DNA of 64,000 nt. Origin: Jacaranda mimosifolia (lineage: Eukaryota; Streptophyta; Magnoliopsida; Lamiales; Bignoniaceae). The notes below the pieces were generated by a model that did not search any database, was not told where the DNA came from, and worked only from the letters and a program-made list of their open reading frames with translations. This document shows, in pieces, positions 23,997-34,193 of this stretch; within the stretch, counting starts at the first letter, position 1, and each line of letters opens with the position of its first letter. The stretch spans positions 15,688,968 to 15,752,967 of the forward strand of contig CM032129.1 of the NCBI GenBank assembly GCA_018894105.1. The letters are read 5' to 3'. Made by a program: the position numbers and the translations under genes.

Positions 23997-24388
23997 TCAT
24001 GGACATTTGAACCCTCTACCATTCTAAACCTAAAGAGCTCGCTACACAAAGCAAACATTTTGTATCTAGTTAGAATACCATACAACTCTTATAGGTATTT
24101 GTAGATCTCGCTAGCATGCAACATATGCTCATGAGTCATTTGGAGCTCATTGGTTATAGAAGCTATCATGAGATATCTTGTTTATAAATCATCATCCACA
24201 AACTTCGTGAACAATTCACGGGCATCATCGGTGGTATCATTGCCAATAGTGTTCGGCAGACTTTAATCAAGGACATAAGTTCTCATTTCGAAATTAAGAA
24301 TTATTTTGAGGTTTCCCAACCAATTGCCGAAGTTTGGGCCAGTTAGTTTATTGGTTTTCAAAATTACATTGAGGGAATTTTTATCCAT
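23997..24388 (-). pseudogene. Copia gag, N-terminal half, fused to LTR
   Basis: ATG at 24388-24386, then MDKNSLNVILKTNKLTGPNF, LKIILNFEMRTYVLD, FTKFVDDDL and LFRFRMVEGSNVHD, ending exactly where the LTR begins (junction CATGA/TGTTGG). At least three in-frame TAA codons stand where the family has CAA (LD*SLP, DL*TR, YL*ELYG). The second half of gag and all of pol are deleted, leaving a 6.56-kb copy with LTRs 26345-28404 and 21842-23996. Confidence 0.88.
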
Positions 24389-26329
24389 TTTAAGTTTGAA
24401 GATTTCACAAATCTATAGAAAGCGATAAAAGAAAATATAAGCATGTGATTGAATTAATTTTGATATTTGAAAACATGTTCATGGTCTTTCAAGTATGTTT
24501 TTTCCCACTATTTTATCAAATCCTTCACCCCTCACAGAATTTGGGAAATCATATTTTCTAGTGAGAATCAAGACCCTAAAGACTTGTAAGTGGACCCATG
24601 ACTCGTGAGATATCCACAAACAATCAAAAGGTAAGCAACTTTTGCTAATTGCATCTTATGCAAATCTTGATATATTTTGCCTAACTTTTTATGTAGACCC
24701 ACAACTCATGCGACATCTACACTACTAGGTGTTAAGTCGGACCTACCAATCAAATTTTGATTCAAGACCACTCCATGTCATCCCACGAATCGTGTGCCAA
24801 TGCATTGGAAGCATTAAATCAAAGGTGCATCATATGCTAAGTAAATGGTCATAGCTTTCCACCATAAGTGTGACCTACGACTCATGAGACATCACACAAA
24901 TATGGTAGCATCGTCATGCCACATACTATTGGTAGAAGGCATGGATTAATTAAAACTCCTTTTAATTTGTATCCATTTTGACTTAATATTTGAAAACACT
25001 TAGGCATTCTAAGTGGAGGGATTTTCTTGCTTGCCAAGATCTCATCAAATTTGTTTTCTTATTTAGGTTTTCTATATCCTAAACTTGCATCTCATACATC
25101 AATAGGATATAGGAAGCATAAATAAGTAAATGCGCCTAGCATGCTCCTAGGGTGGGATGACTATGAGCCTTAACCAAGTGGTGCACTTAGAGCTATAGGT
25201 GCACCACCTAGTTGATTTTAAGTGGGTTGATTAAATCTAGCTATTACATGAGTGTATCCCTATATATTCATGGGTCTTTATGCCTCCAATGGTCTTCCTT
25301 GCTCCTTACAACATTTACAAGAGAAAGAAATCCTCACTCCTAGTGATTTTACTCTCATAACATTTACAAGATAGAAATTATGAGGCATGCCAGCACCAAT
25401 TTAATACAACCTTTTTTCACCAACTTGTAACAAATAAAATCAATATTAAAGGCTCATGATCATCCCCATTCATTTATCATCCATTCAACAATTAAAGGAA
25501 CAATAAATAAATCAAGAACTGACATTAAATTCTACTAATTAAATTCTTATCTCATATATAATTAATTGGTCAAGCAAAAATAAGCATAACATTTATCCAT
25601 CTCATTTTTGCACAAAATTGGAGATTGACTTGAACAAGTTTCTAAAAGCAATAAAAAATGTCAAACATAATTTTGAGAACTTGGAAAACAATTGTGCATC
25701 TATGTGGTATGATTCAATACACCTTTGGTCACAAAAAGAACACAAAAACAAGCCTTGACTCGAGCAAGATCGAAAATGGTTGTTTCCTGCCCAGTCTGGG
25801 CTCACAATCCTCTATTTTCAAGGTCACCTTTAAGTCATCTCAGTTTTGGCTTAATTTTTGTGCACCAAAAAATTTAGGACAACTCCTAAAAATCTAATCA
25901 CATAATATAGATGAAATTCTAGATTTATAACACCTTTCAAAAATGGAATTTCAAGTGCTCAATCTTGCTTCAAACTTCAGGTTCAAGTGAGAATCACATT
26001 CTTCAAAAAACCTCCAATAAACTCCAATCAAATTGGATCAAAAAATTACCAAAACTCTTTAAGGCCAATTAAAATATGCTATATCAACATATAACATCAT
26101 CTAATGCTAAATCAACATTCAACATTAGGAACTATAATTTAAAACACGCTTAACATATGAATTAACACTTAAAACACAAATTAGCATAATTTCAATTCAT
26201 CAAGCAAGGGAGCCACACACATCATCATCCAAACACTCCAATCCATAAATTGGACCAAGTATTTGGAGATATAGATCAATCTATCACATGAATCAATCAT
26301 CCAAAAATCCAAATTAAAGCATGAATTTA
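24389..26329 (-). other. Copia 5' leader (full length)
   Basis: About 1.94 kb homologous to 398-2384, with the GC-rich box at about 25785-25805 (TGCCCAGTCTGGGC). Short open frames are shadows without conservation. Confidence 0.85.
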
Positions 26330-26342
26330 GGCTCCAATACCA
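26330..26342 (-). other. Primer-binding site (iMet tRNA type)
   Basis: GGCTCCAATACCA on the plus strand, two changes from a perfect complement; 2 nt before the LTR end at 26345. Confidence 0.87.
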
Positions 26343-26344
26343 CT

Positions 26345-28404
26345 TGAAGGAAATTGTGCGCCAAGGATCTAATTATGAAACTTTTAAAAATTGAAATCTA
26401 AATTGATCACACCTTCCCAATGATCTAATTCACTCCATTAAAGTGGATTTAGGTCAGAAATTACCTCAAAAGCAAAATCCAACTGAAAATGTGAAGAGAT
26501 GCCTGCACTCCTTTAATGCAATCTCCACTGGCATAGCAGATTGCGGACAACATTTGCGCAACCAAAACTCATCAGAATCAGTTGAAATTTAAATTGGAAA
26601 TCACCAAAAAATTGAACCTATGGTAATTTTTTTAGCCAAATCAGAAACTCCAAAGTGCCTCCAAAAATGGCTCCAAGTTTCTGCCCAAACAGAGGATCTC
26701 CAAAAGGCTAGCAATCCAACTGTTTTACCTCTAATGATGAAATCCACACACCAATGGACAATCCAAATCTCTTCTATGTTAGTTGGAGAACAAAGAAGAG
26801 ATTAGATAGGATGAAGGCTAATTTTGAAGGTAGGGAATGAAGAAAATGTGATGCATTAACACATGAGGCGACACATGCAAAATTGGAGGGAATGAGATAA
26901 TGTAACAATTAGATGCTTTTGGTGTGTTTGACATGCTTGGCCAGCCACACCCCTATATATATACACAGAGGTAGGAAAGTGTGATGCTTAGGTGGCATCA
27001 CACCTTCCTCAAGGTGGAGGCCAACTAGGCTTGCCAACTTCCAAGCAAGTTACATGTTAATGAAATGTGAATTTGAATTTCATTTGGAATCTTCATTTCA
27101 TCTAATGAAATTTTAGCTAAATAAATTCTAATTCACACTAAATGAATATTTCATTTGAATTTCTCTTCAAAATTGATTCTTCATTTTAATCAAATTAAAC
27201 ACTTTAATTTAATTAATTAACATTTGACCGAGCTTTTGAGTCAATTAGCTTAACTCTTTAAGCTAGCTTGACCAATTAATTGGTAGCTTAACTCTTTAAG
27301 TCTGATTTAACTCCTTAAATTATTTAGATCAATTTAACAATTAAATTGGCCAAGCTAACAAGACCAAAAATTGTGTCAATTCACCAACCTAAAAAATTGG
27401 TCATGGTGGGAATTTCCTAACTCTTAGAAAATTACCCTTCATCAAGTAGGATTTTCAATTAGCTTTTGTGTGTGACCAATTAAGTTTTACTATTCATTGG
27501 ACGTGGAGCCCAACTAATTGGTCAAAATGAATTGTTCTTGGAGAACCATTCTAGCAAATACAGTCCTTTTGTCTCCTATCTCCCGAAACAGGCCTAGGGC
27601 AAGATATTTGTTGGCTTCCTAATAGCCTCAATATTATGTCTCTATTCCAATGTTCGATTCCCCTTTATGACCTCATCTTTGAAAAACTCCTTTTCCAAAT
27701 TGTCATACTGCCTTGCGCAAGAATTTCATGGAATTGATCATTATAGAATACAAAGGAGATGTACTTTTTCTTCACAACAATGAAGAGTTGGATCCCTTCT
27801 TTGATCTCACAAACCTCTATGTCTAAATAGCTCATACACAACCTCAACCTGAAAGACCCGCTAAGTGTTCAAGGAAGAGTCAAAGTATGAGGACCTAAAC
27901 ATAAGGTTACCATGAATCCTCAGGTCAAAGGACTAATTATATGCACTAGCATAAGCTGGAGAACTTGCCATTATCAACTTACCACTATGGCTATCTAGTG
28001 GATTCTCCGGGCGGGCCTTCAGTGAACTTGTTCTTTAACAAGCACCCACTAACATGTACCCATCTCTCATATGGTTTTCTCATAAAACAGAGCAATATCT
28101 AACCCTTGGATTTATGCATCGTCAATGAAAGTTTATCTGAATCTTAGATGCCATGTCTCATAAGATTCTAAGACTTGGAAGATTTAAGATCACGATTGTG
28201 TAAAACTTGTTTCATGATCACCACCCAGTGCATGACCAAGTCCCATAGTCTTGTATGATCTAAGGGCTTCAACCGAATGCTAGTGAAGTAATATAAGCAT
28301 AAGATGAAGATGACCATGTAAAATGAATATCATTCAATCAAGATTGTATCACAAGTGAAATAGTTTAATGCCAATCTAATAGCTTGTGGGGTACTATTCG
28401 AACA
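26345..28404 (-). repeat. Copia 5' LTR (2060 bp)
   Basis: Minus strand starts TGTTCGAATAGTACCCC at 28404. TATA 26953-26964 and palindrome 26979-27003 (imperfect centre) are kept. This is the first LTR of the minus-strand chain. Sequence to its right (from 28405) is unrelated. Confidence 0.9.
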
Positions 28405-28595
28405 TCTCAGGTACACGTGCAGAGTTTGCTCTTCTTGAGAGTTTTTCCACTTAAAGAAATTTTTCAAATGATTTTCTATATCCCATTTCTCTTCAAAACT
28501 TAGTGTTTAAAGATTTTAAATCTTGATGGGCTTGTGTTCATCAGGGTTTTCCTGTCCTCTTTATGGGCTAAGCTTGTCCTTCGAGCTCTCTGGCT
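28405..28595. other. Unassigned flank between copia LTR and MITE
   Basis: About 190 bp with no open frame, RNA gene or repeat that I recognise. The last eight bases (CTCTGGCT) form a probable target duplication of the MITE. Confidence 0.4.
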
Positions 28596-29711
28596 TAGAG
28601 GTATCAAAATAGGTTGGGCCGAGCAACTAGGCCCAACCCAGCCCGTGAAAAAAATCAGCCCAACTCAGCTTGTTTAATTTTTTCATATGGGTTGGTTTAG
28701 ACCGACTCACTTAAAATCCACATAAGCTGTTATAGCCTAGGACCGACTCAGCCAGCTCGCGGGGCTAGCCCACAATTTCTTTTCTTAATTTAACTTATAA
28801 ATTATAGTTTTTAAAAAATTAAGAATTTATAATTTTTAAATTATAAATTATTAATTTATAAAAATTATAATTTTATAATTTTTAAATTTTAAATTACAAA
28901 TTTATAAAAATTATAAATTAAGAATTAAAATGAGAAATGCAATTTATAAATTTATAAAATAAGAATGGGTTGAAACTGCATCCACCGTTGTAGATATAAT
29001 AAGTGATTTACAACACTTGAGTCCTATAAACCGGTTGTTCACTCAATTCAAGAGCGATTTACAGCACTTGAGTGAACAATCGGTTTATCACTGAGCATAC
29101 TTAGATGATTCGATATTACAAAGTTGTTTATTTAATTTTACAAAATTGTTTATTTCTTTTTATTGTTAATATGTACTTTCATTTAGATGTTTGGTCATAT
29201 CCACCTCTACATAATTATTTTTTTTAAATTAATGATGGGTAGGGGGTCCATGTTAAACTCCTCACCACTTTATTCAGTAGTGCTTTTGGAAAATTATAAT
29301 TGATACAAAAAATTAATATAAGTATAAATTTTTAAGTTTTTATAAAAATTTAAGTGTTGTAAACTATTAAAAATCACATAAATATAAATTATTAAGTCTT
29401 TCAAAAAAGTATAAGTGTTAAAAAACATTAAGAATCATATAAATCTAAAAACTTGAAAATTTTCAACTTATTTAAAAAGAATAACCTGTAGGGTAGCTTG
29501 CGAGTCAGCCCGCCTAGCCTGGCTCGTATATAAATTGGCGCACTTATATAGTTGACTAGTTTTGAGCTGAGCTGGAATTCAAAAAAAATACAATCCCATC
29601 ACGGTCCAACCCATGAATAGCTCGCGAGCCGGCCTAGATTGGATCAAAACCATCTTGAATCATGCATCAGGTGGGCCGGGCTAGCTTGGCACGACCCATT
29701 TGACACCTCTA
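28596..29711. mobile_element. hAT-like MITE, about 1.1 kb
   Basis: Terminal inverted repeats TAGAGGTATCAAAATAGG (left) and, as complement of the right end, TAGAGGTGTCAAATGGG, with GC-rich subterminal parts (GGGCC, GGCTAGC) of the kind common in plant hAT-derived MITEs. Flanking 8-mers CTCTGGCT and CTCTAGCC match at 6 of 8 positions, fitting a decayed 8-bp hAT target duplication. The interior is AT-rich with no transposase frame and contains a 21-nt-arm hairpin (29026-29088). Confidence 0.72.
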
Positions 29712-30240
29712 CTCTAGCCCATTTACCTAGTTAATTAATTTTACGATTAATTCATTATTCTTAGTAAAATTATCAAAATGTCCTTAAATTCAATTTTACT
29801 CACATCATTAAGCCTCCCATTATTGGCGGGAAATTTTTAATTTGACACGAAAAATGTAATTTAAGTTTAGTTTATGAATTTATCTTATTTTAATTTGAGT
29901 AATTATACCTGGTTTCGGAGTTTTTGAATTATCAACTTCCATCCATTGAGTTTGAGTAGGCCTCAAAGTCTTTAAATCTTCTAAGCGGTGCTCAATAAAG
30001 GTGGCTTTTTTTAGCACCTAGAGAGTTAGCAAAAAAGAAATGAACTTTGCCTTGGCTAAGAAGGAGAAGAAGATAAGACAACTCTATTAGGAGTAGTGAA
30101 ATAAGTCCTCAAGGTAAAGTATTCTCTTTACTTTAGACTCTTTGACTTATTTCTTTCTCATTGGTTTCTTCTTTTGTGCATTCTACCAAAACTCCTTTAC
30201 AGTTAGCGAGCACTTCAAGTTCCTTTAGTTAAGTCAAAGA
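29712..30240. other. Unassigned flank 5' of transposon-protein remnant
   Basis: AT-rich with pyrimidine-rich stretches around 30130-30200. No motif identifies it; it may be the leader or LTR of the element whose protein remnant starts at 30241. Confidence 0.3.
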
Positions 30241-32470
30241 ATGTTAATGTCTAGTTCTCAGAGTTCAGGAAAGGAGTCTTCAACTTATAAGTCAAATAGA
30301 GACAAAGGTTTAGCTGACTTAGCCATCCCATGGCTAGTTGATTGTTTGCACATGGTGGCGGTGCTAGACACCAGAAACAGTAGCTCACACAATGTCGGTT
30401 GGAGCACCCATGGAACACCTGCCTTGGGCACCAGTAAGGTGCTTTTCTCAACTTCCTTAGCAGTGCCTATGGCTATCACCTGCAATGCTTACCTCGAGCA
30501 CCCAATGAGAATTTTTTTTCTTAACATCTATGGCCCTCGTGGACTCACTCGGGCTTATAGGGGTCATCCTCTACATGGTGCTGCCGTATATTTGGGTTTT
30601 CCTCTTGAGGTTCAACCAATCCATGCCATAGAAAATTTGAGTAAAACTAAGGAGTCATCTTCATTATCTAGTTCTAATTTCAAATAGTATGGTTCTTCTG
30701 ATGATGAATTGAGGGTGTTCCTGCTAGGGATGATAAGTTCTAAAAGGCAGTAGAAATCATGTATTTACTTGAGCCAGAGGAGTTAGATATTTTTGACACA
30801 TAAGGATTGTGTTTTTAGCGAAATTAAGTTTGTCATTCCTTCTCCCTAAAACAACATGATGTCGTCTCCTTAAGAGTACTTCATAGTTTTCTGTATTACT
30901 TGACTTGCGGGTTCTCTCTTTCTCCTAATCCTTTTTTGCTAGATATAGCGCCCAATTGTGGTTTATGTCTAAGCTAGTGCATACCTATCTTTTTTGCGTC
31001 CTTTATGGGCTTTAGATAAAGTCAAAATAAGTTAGGTTTGTCAATATCTTTATATAACCAGCATACCTTTTTTGGGGTGCATAAAGTGATGAATGAACCT
31101 TTCTTTCATTCATTCCCTAAGCCAAATAGCAAGTTTCTATATAGATTACCTTCATCCAAAGGTCATTGGAAAGATAGATTTTTCTTTTTAAAGACGAGGG
31201 TTGGAACCTTCCTTGTAGGTGGAGTAGTTTTCCCTCTTTTATTCATCTTAGCAAGTCCATCACGACCTTCATGCAAATTTTGTAGAAGTAGGGTTGTTCA
31301 ACTCCCCCTTCATTGTTACTTATATATTTCAGTTTGATGCTTAGCGCATTTTATTTTCTGACTTATAGCACTTTTTTGTGCTTGTATATGCATTTCTACA
31401 TGTTCCCACATATTGTTCGCGTATTGACTTGGTGTTTTTTCCTTTGGTCGGCAGAAAAATGATTGACCTCACTAGGGTATATGCTCGAAAAGTAGAAGGA
31501 TAGGTATATGAGAAATGTATAATAGAGTAGTGTTGCAGGGAGATGTCGCTGAGTGGGCATCGCCCCAGCTTCCCAAGTTGGCAGCTGAGTGAAGGTCTAT
31601 GCCCCGCCAGCTTTAGCGGCAGCACTTCTACTATAAGTGACAAGATAGAGATGTTGCCTTCCCATCTTACAAAAAAATATGCTCGTGGATCTACTACATG
31701 CCTACAATCTACTTATCCTTTTTCATGCTGGTGAGGGCAAAGAACTCTTCACTATAATTTGTTGTGGAGTTGTGGGGTAGATTTCCACTGGGATGCCGAG
31801 GTATGGTATGCAAGTATAACCAATAGAAGTTGGAATTATTCTCCTTTTCCTAATTGGCTGAGATAGCTATTGGCAATTATGCCTAAGTATAAGCTTGCTT
31901 CATTACTTTGATTTATTATCACAATTTATCCTCTTCGTTGTTGTTATTCCATAGCAACTTTTAACTCCTTCATGTTTACACTTTTTGAATATAAGGATGG
32001 AACTTGGTTAAAGAAATATCCTACCAAGTAGAGGGAGCTTTGTCCGCAGTAAAATATCTTAAGAAAGAAACTTCGAAGCAGTTAAGAAGTGCAGCTGGAA
32101 GGAAGAGGAGTTAGCTTAGCTGCTTAAGGAGTATGAGCGCTTGAAGGCAAAGTATATGAAAGGGTGAAGAGCGGGGCGAAATTTAGGAGTTTTGATATTG
32201 GGAAGACTTTCATCATTGCTACTGGCAAGATAGCTATCAAGGAATTTAAAGGTTTTGATGAGTTATATGAGACGATCAAAGTGAGAAGATGGTGATTTAT
32301 AGGCAAACTATTCAGAGTTGTGGCCGCAATTTGAGTGAGTCCAAGTGATACCTTAAAGAGGATTGTTGATATCAGATCCTAACATTCTGGTCAACATTAT
32401 TACTAAAGAGCAAAAATGCCTCGACAATGGAGCAAAGGATATAGTAGAGGAGCTAACAGAAACAACATGA
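30241..32470 (+). pseudogene. Decayed gypsy-type plant transposon protein (gag-like)
   Basis: An open stretch from ATG 30241 to 30687 (MLMSSSQSSGKESSTY; later AVYLGFPLEVQPIHAI) is followed after many stops by a stretch at 31038-31337 with RLPSSKGHWKDRFFFLK. That block resembles the LPSS-KGWKDRFFFV segment of proteins annotated as 'putative gypsy-type transposase/plant transposon protein' (PF04195-type). Further downstream, charged coiled-coil-like pieces (about 32090-32160, EEELA*LLKEYERLKAKYMK) and FKGFDELYE near 32240 fit the C-terminal region of such proteins. At least ten frame breaks. Identification rests on a few short motifs, so family assignment is tentative. It lies between two unrelated copia LTRs. 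Confidence 0.5.
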
Positions 32471-33477
32471 ATGAAGACATGTAGTTAGGATAGTAGTAGT
32501 GAGTGGGATTTATGTTTAGAAAGTTAACTAGTATTTTTCTTTTCATATTGATGTTCTCCTTTAGAGTCTAAGTATTAGTCGGACATCTTTATGTTTTTCT
32601 CGTTTGATTACAATAACTTTTTTGTTTATTTTGCATTCAAACATACACATAGTTAATCATATAACTTATTGACATTACATACTCGTACTTCAAGAATTGA
32701 AGGGTGAGAGATATGAAGTCATCATAATAAGTGCTACGAAAAATTGCATCATGAGTATTCATGCAAAATGTTAGAACCAGCACCTATATGAAGTGCCAAT
32801 ATTGGGTGTCGGCGCTGAGCTTGGGCATACCTTGCTGAGGAGCTCAACTACAATAGGCATCTCTATTGGGATGCCTTTTCTTGGGGTTTTTTGGCATCCA
32901 TTTGGGGATGCCTTTTCTTGCGGTTTTTTGGCATTCATTTGGGGTGTTTGCAACGCGACTTCATGTGTCTTAACTCTCATTTGCATGCTTTTTTTTTAGT
33001 TGAATTTATTAACGGTGCAATGCTTCAATGGTTATCTTAGGATGAAAAGAATTTTAGGTGATGAGGTAGGCTGTGCATTCATAATGTGGGAAAAATTATA
33101 AGTATGCCTTGCAACAAAACTACTTTTGTGAGTGCATAAAGCCCCCTTTTAGTGTCTTCATTGGTTCACCATGCATGATGTTGAATTTTCCATGGAAGGA
33201 AGGTTGTTATTTTTGTTCTCAAGTTGCGCATAAACTAAGTGTCGAGATGAGAATGAGCATACTTATGGATTTTTCTGAGAGGCTTTTTAATAAGTGTGTG
33301 ACATCATGCGAAGTTGCTTGACTCATAGATTTATTTATTTTTATTGGTATTCTTTCCTAAGTGTTTAGATATTTCCACCCCCCTTGTTGTGAGTAATCAA
33401 GGTGGATTTCCTTTGATTGATGATGTAAGTGCTTTCTAAGATAGTTCTCAGCCAGTTTTCTTCAGAGCAATTGCCAT
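32471..33477. other. Unassigned sequence with a short 37-bp duplication
   Basis: No credible coding region. At 32868-32941 a 37-bp unit containing GGATGCCTTTTCTTG is present twice in tandem with few differences. This may be the 3' untranslated part of the element remnant to its left. Confidence 0.35.
32868..32941 (+). repeat. 37-bp direct tandem repeat, two copies
   Basis: GGGATGCCTTTTCTTGGGG recurs 37 bp later as GGGATGCCTTTTCTTGCGG, each followed by TTTTTTGGCAT[CT]CATTTG. A partial third copy (GGCATTCATTTGGGGTG) follows. Confidence 0.75.
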
Positions 33478-33985
33478 ATGCTCCCGATGGGGGTCGATAG
33501 TATGCTTTTGACAAAAATCCACTTACTCCAAAAGAGAGCCAATAGTGGACATTTTAGAGGGTGCCACTTACTTTCGAAGGGAGTTGATAGTAGACCTTTT
33601 TTGAATCCCGGTGGGAAGGTCTTTCCATGGAAGGAGCCACTTTAGGACTTTGGTGGAAAGGTCTTTCTATGGAAGGAGACACTTCAGAACTCTAATGGAA
33701 AGGTCTTTTGTGGAAGGAGAAATTTTAAAACTCTGGCAAAAATGTCTTTCCATGGAAGGACCTACTCCCCGAATCTAGCATAAAGGTTATTTTTGTGGAA
33801 TGAGCCACGTCTGGACTCCAACAAAAAGTCTTTTTGTTTCTATGGAAAAAGCTACTTCTAGATTTTTTCGGAAAGATTTCTTTTGTGGAAAAAGCTATTT
33901 TTGGACTCCGATGGAAATGTTATTCTGTGGAAGAAGTCACTTAAGGACTTTAGCGGAACTATTATTTTTGTGAGCAACTATTGTT
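33478..33985 (+). repeat. Degenerate minisatellite (about 41-50-bp units)
   Basis: Three units of GGGGTCGATAGTA...CCACTTACT type (33490-33600) are followed by about nine units built on GGTCTTTCTATGGAAGGAG-CCACTT (33617, 33659, 33701, 33743, 33784, 33827, 33875, 33917, 33957), spaced 41-48 bp. Units diverge progressively. It reads through as short peptides but no stable frame exists. Confidence 0.8.
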
Positions 33986-34193
33986 CATTAAGAAGCGGTG
34001 AATGTATAGGTGCAAGAAACTTCATAATATTATTGACTATGCAAATTTTGCCTAAATTAATGAAAGTGAAGTTTCAATCACTAGGTAAAGGGTAAAAAAT
34101 CACTGTAAAGCACCTAAGAGGGACATGGTTTTTTGAACTGGGAACATCCCCTATTCTTGCTCTATGGAATGGGCTACTAATAATGGCGTCTCT

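Noticed and set aside
30285..30485. Minus-strand open frames opposite the transposon-protein remnant
   Set aside because: Shadows of the plus-strand frame; no recognisable motif.
33478..33985. CRISPR-like array
   Set aside because: Unit spacing is similar, but there are no constant repeats with unique spacers: the whole unit is degenerate. Plant nuclear context also argues against it.
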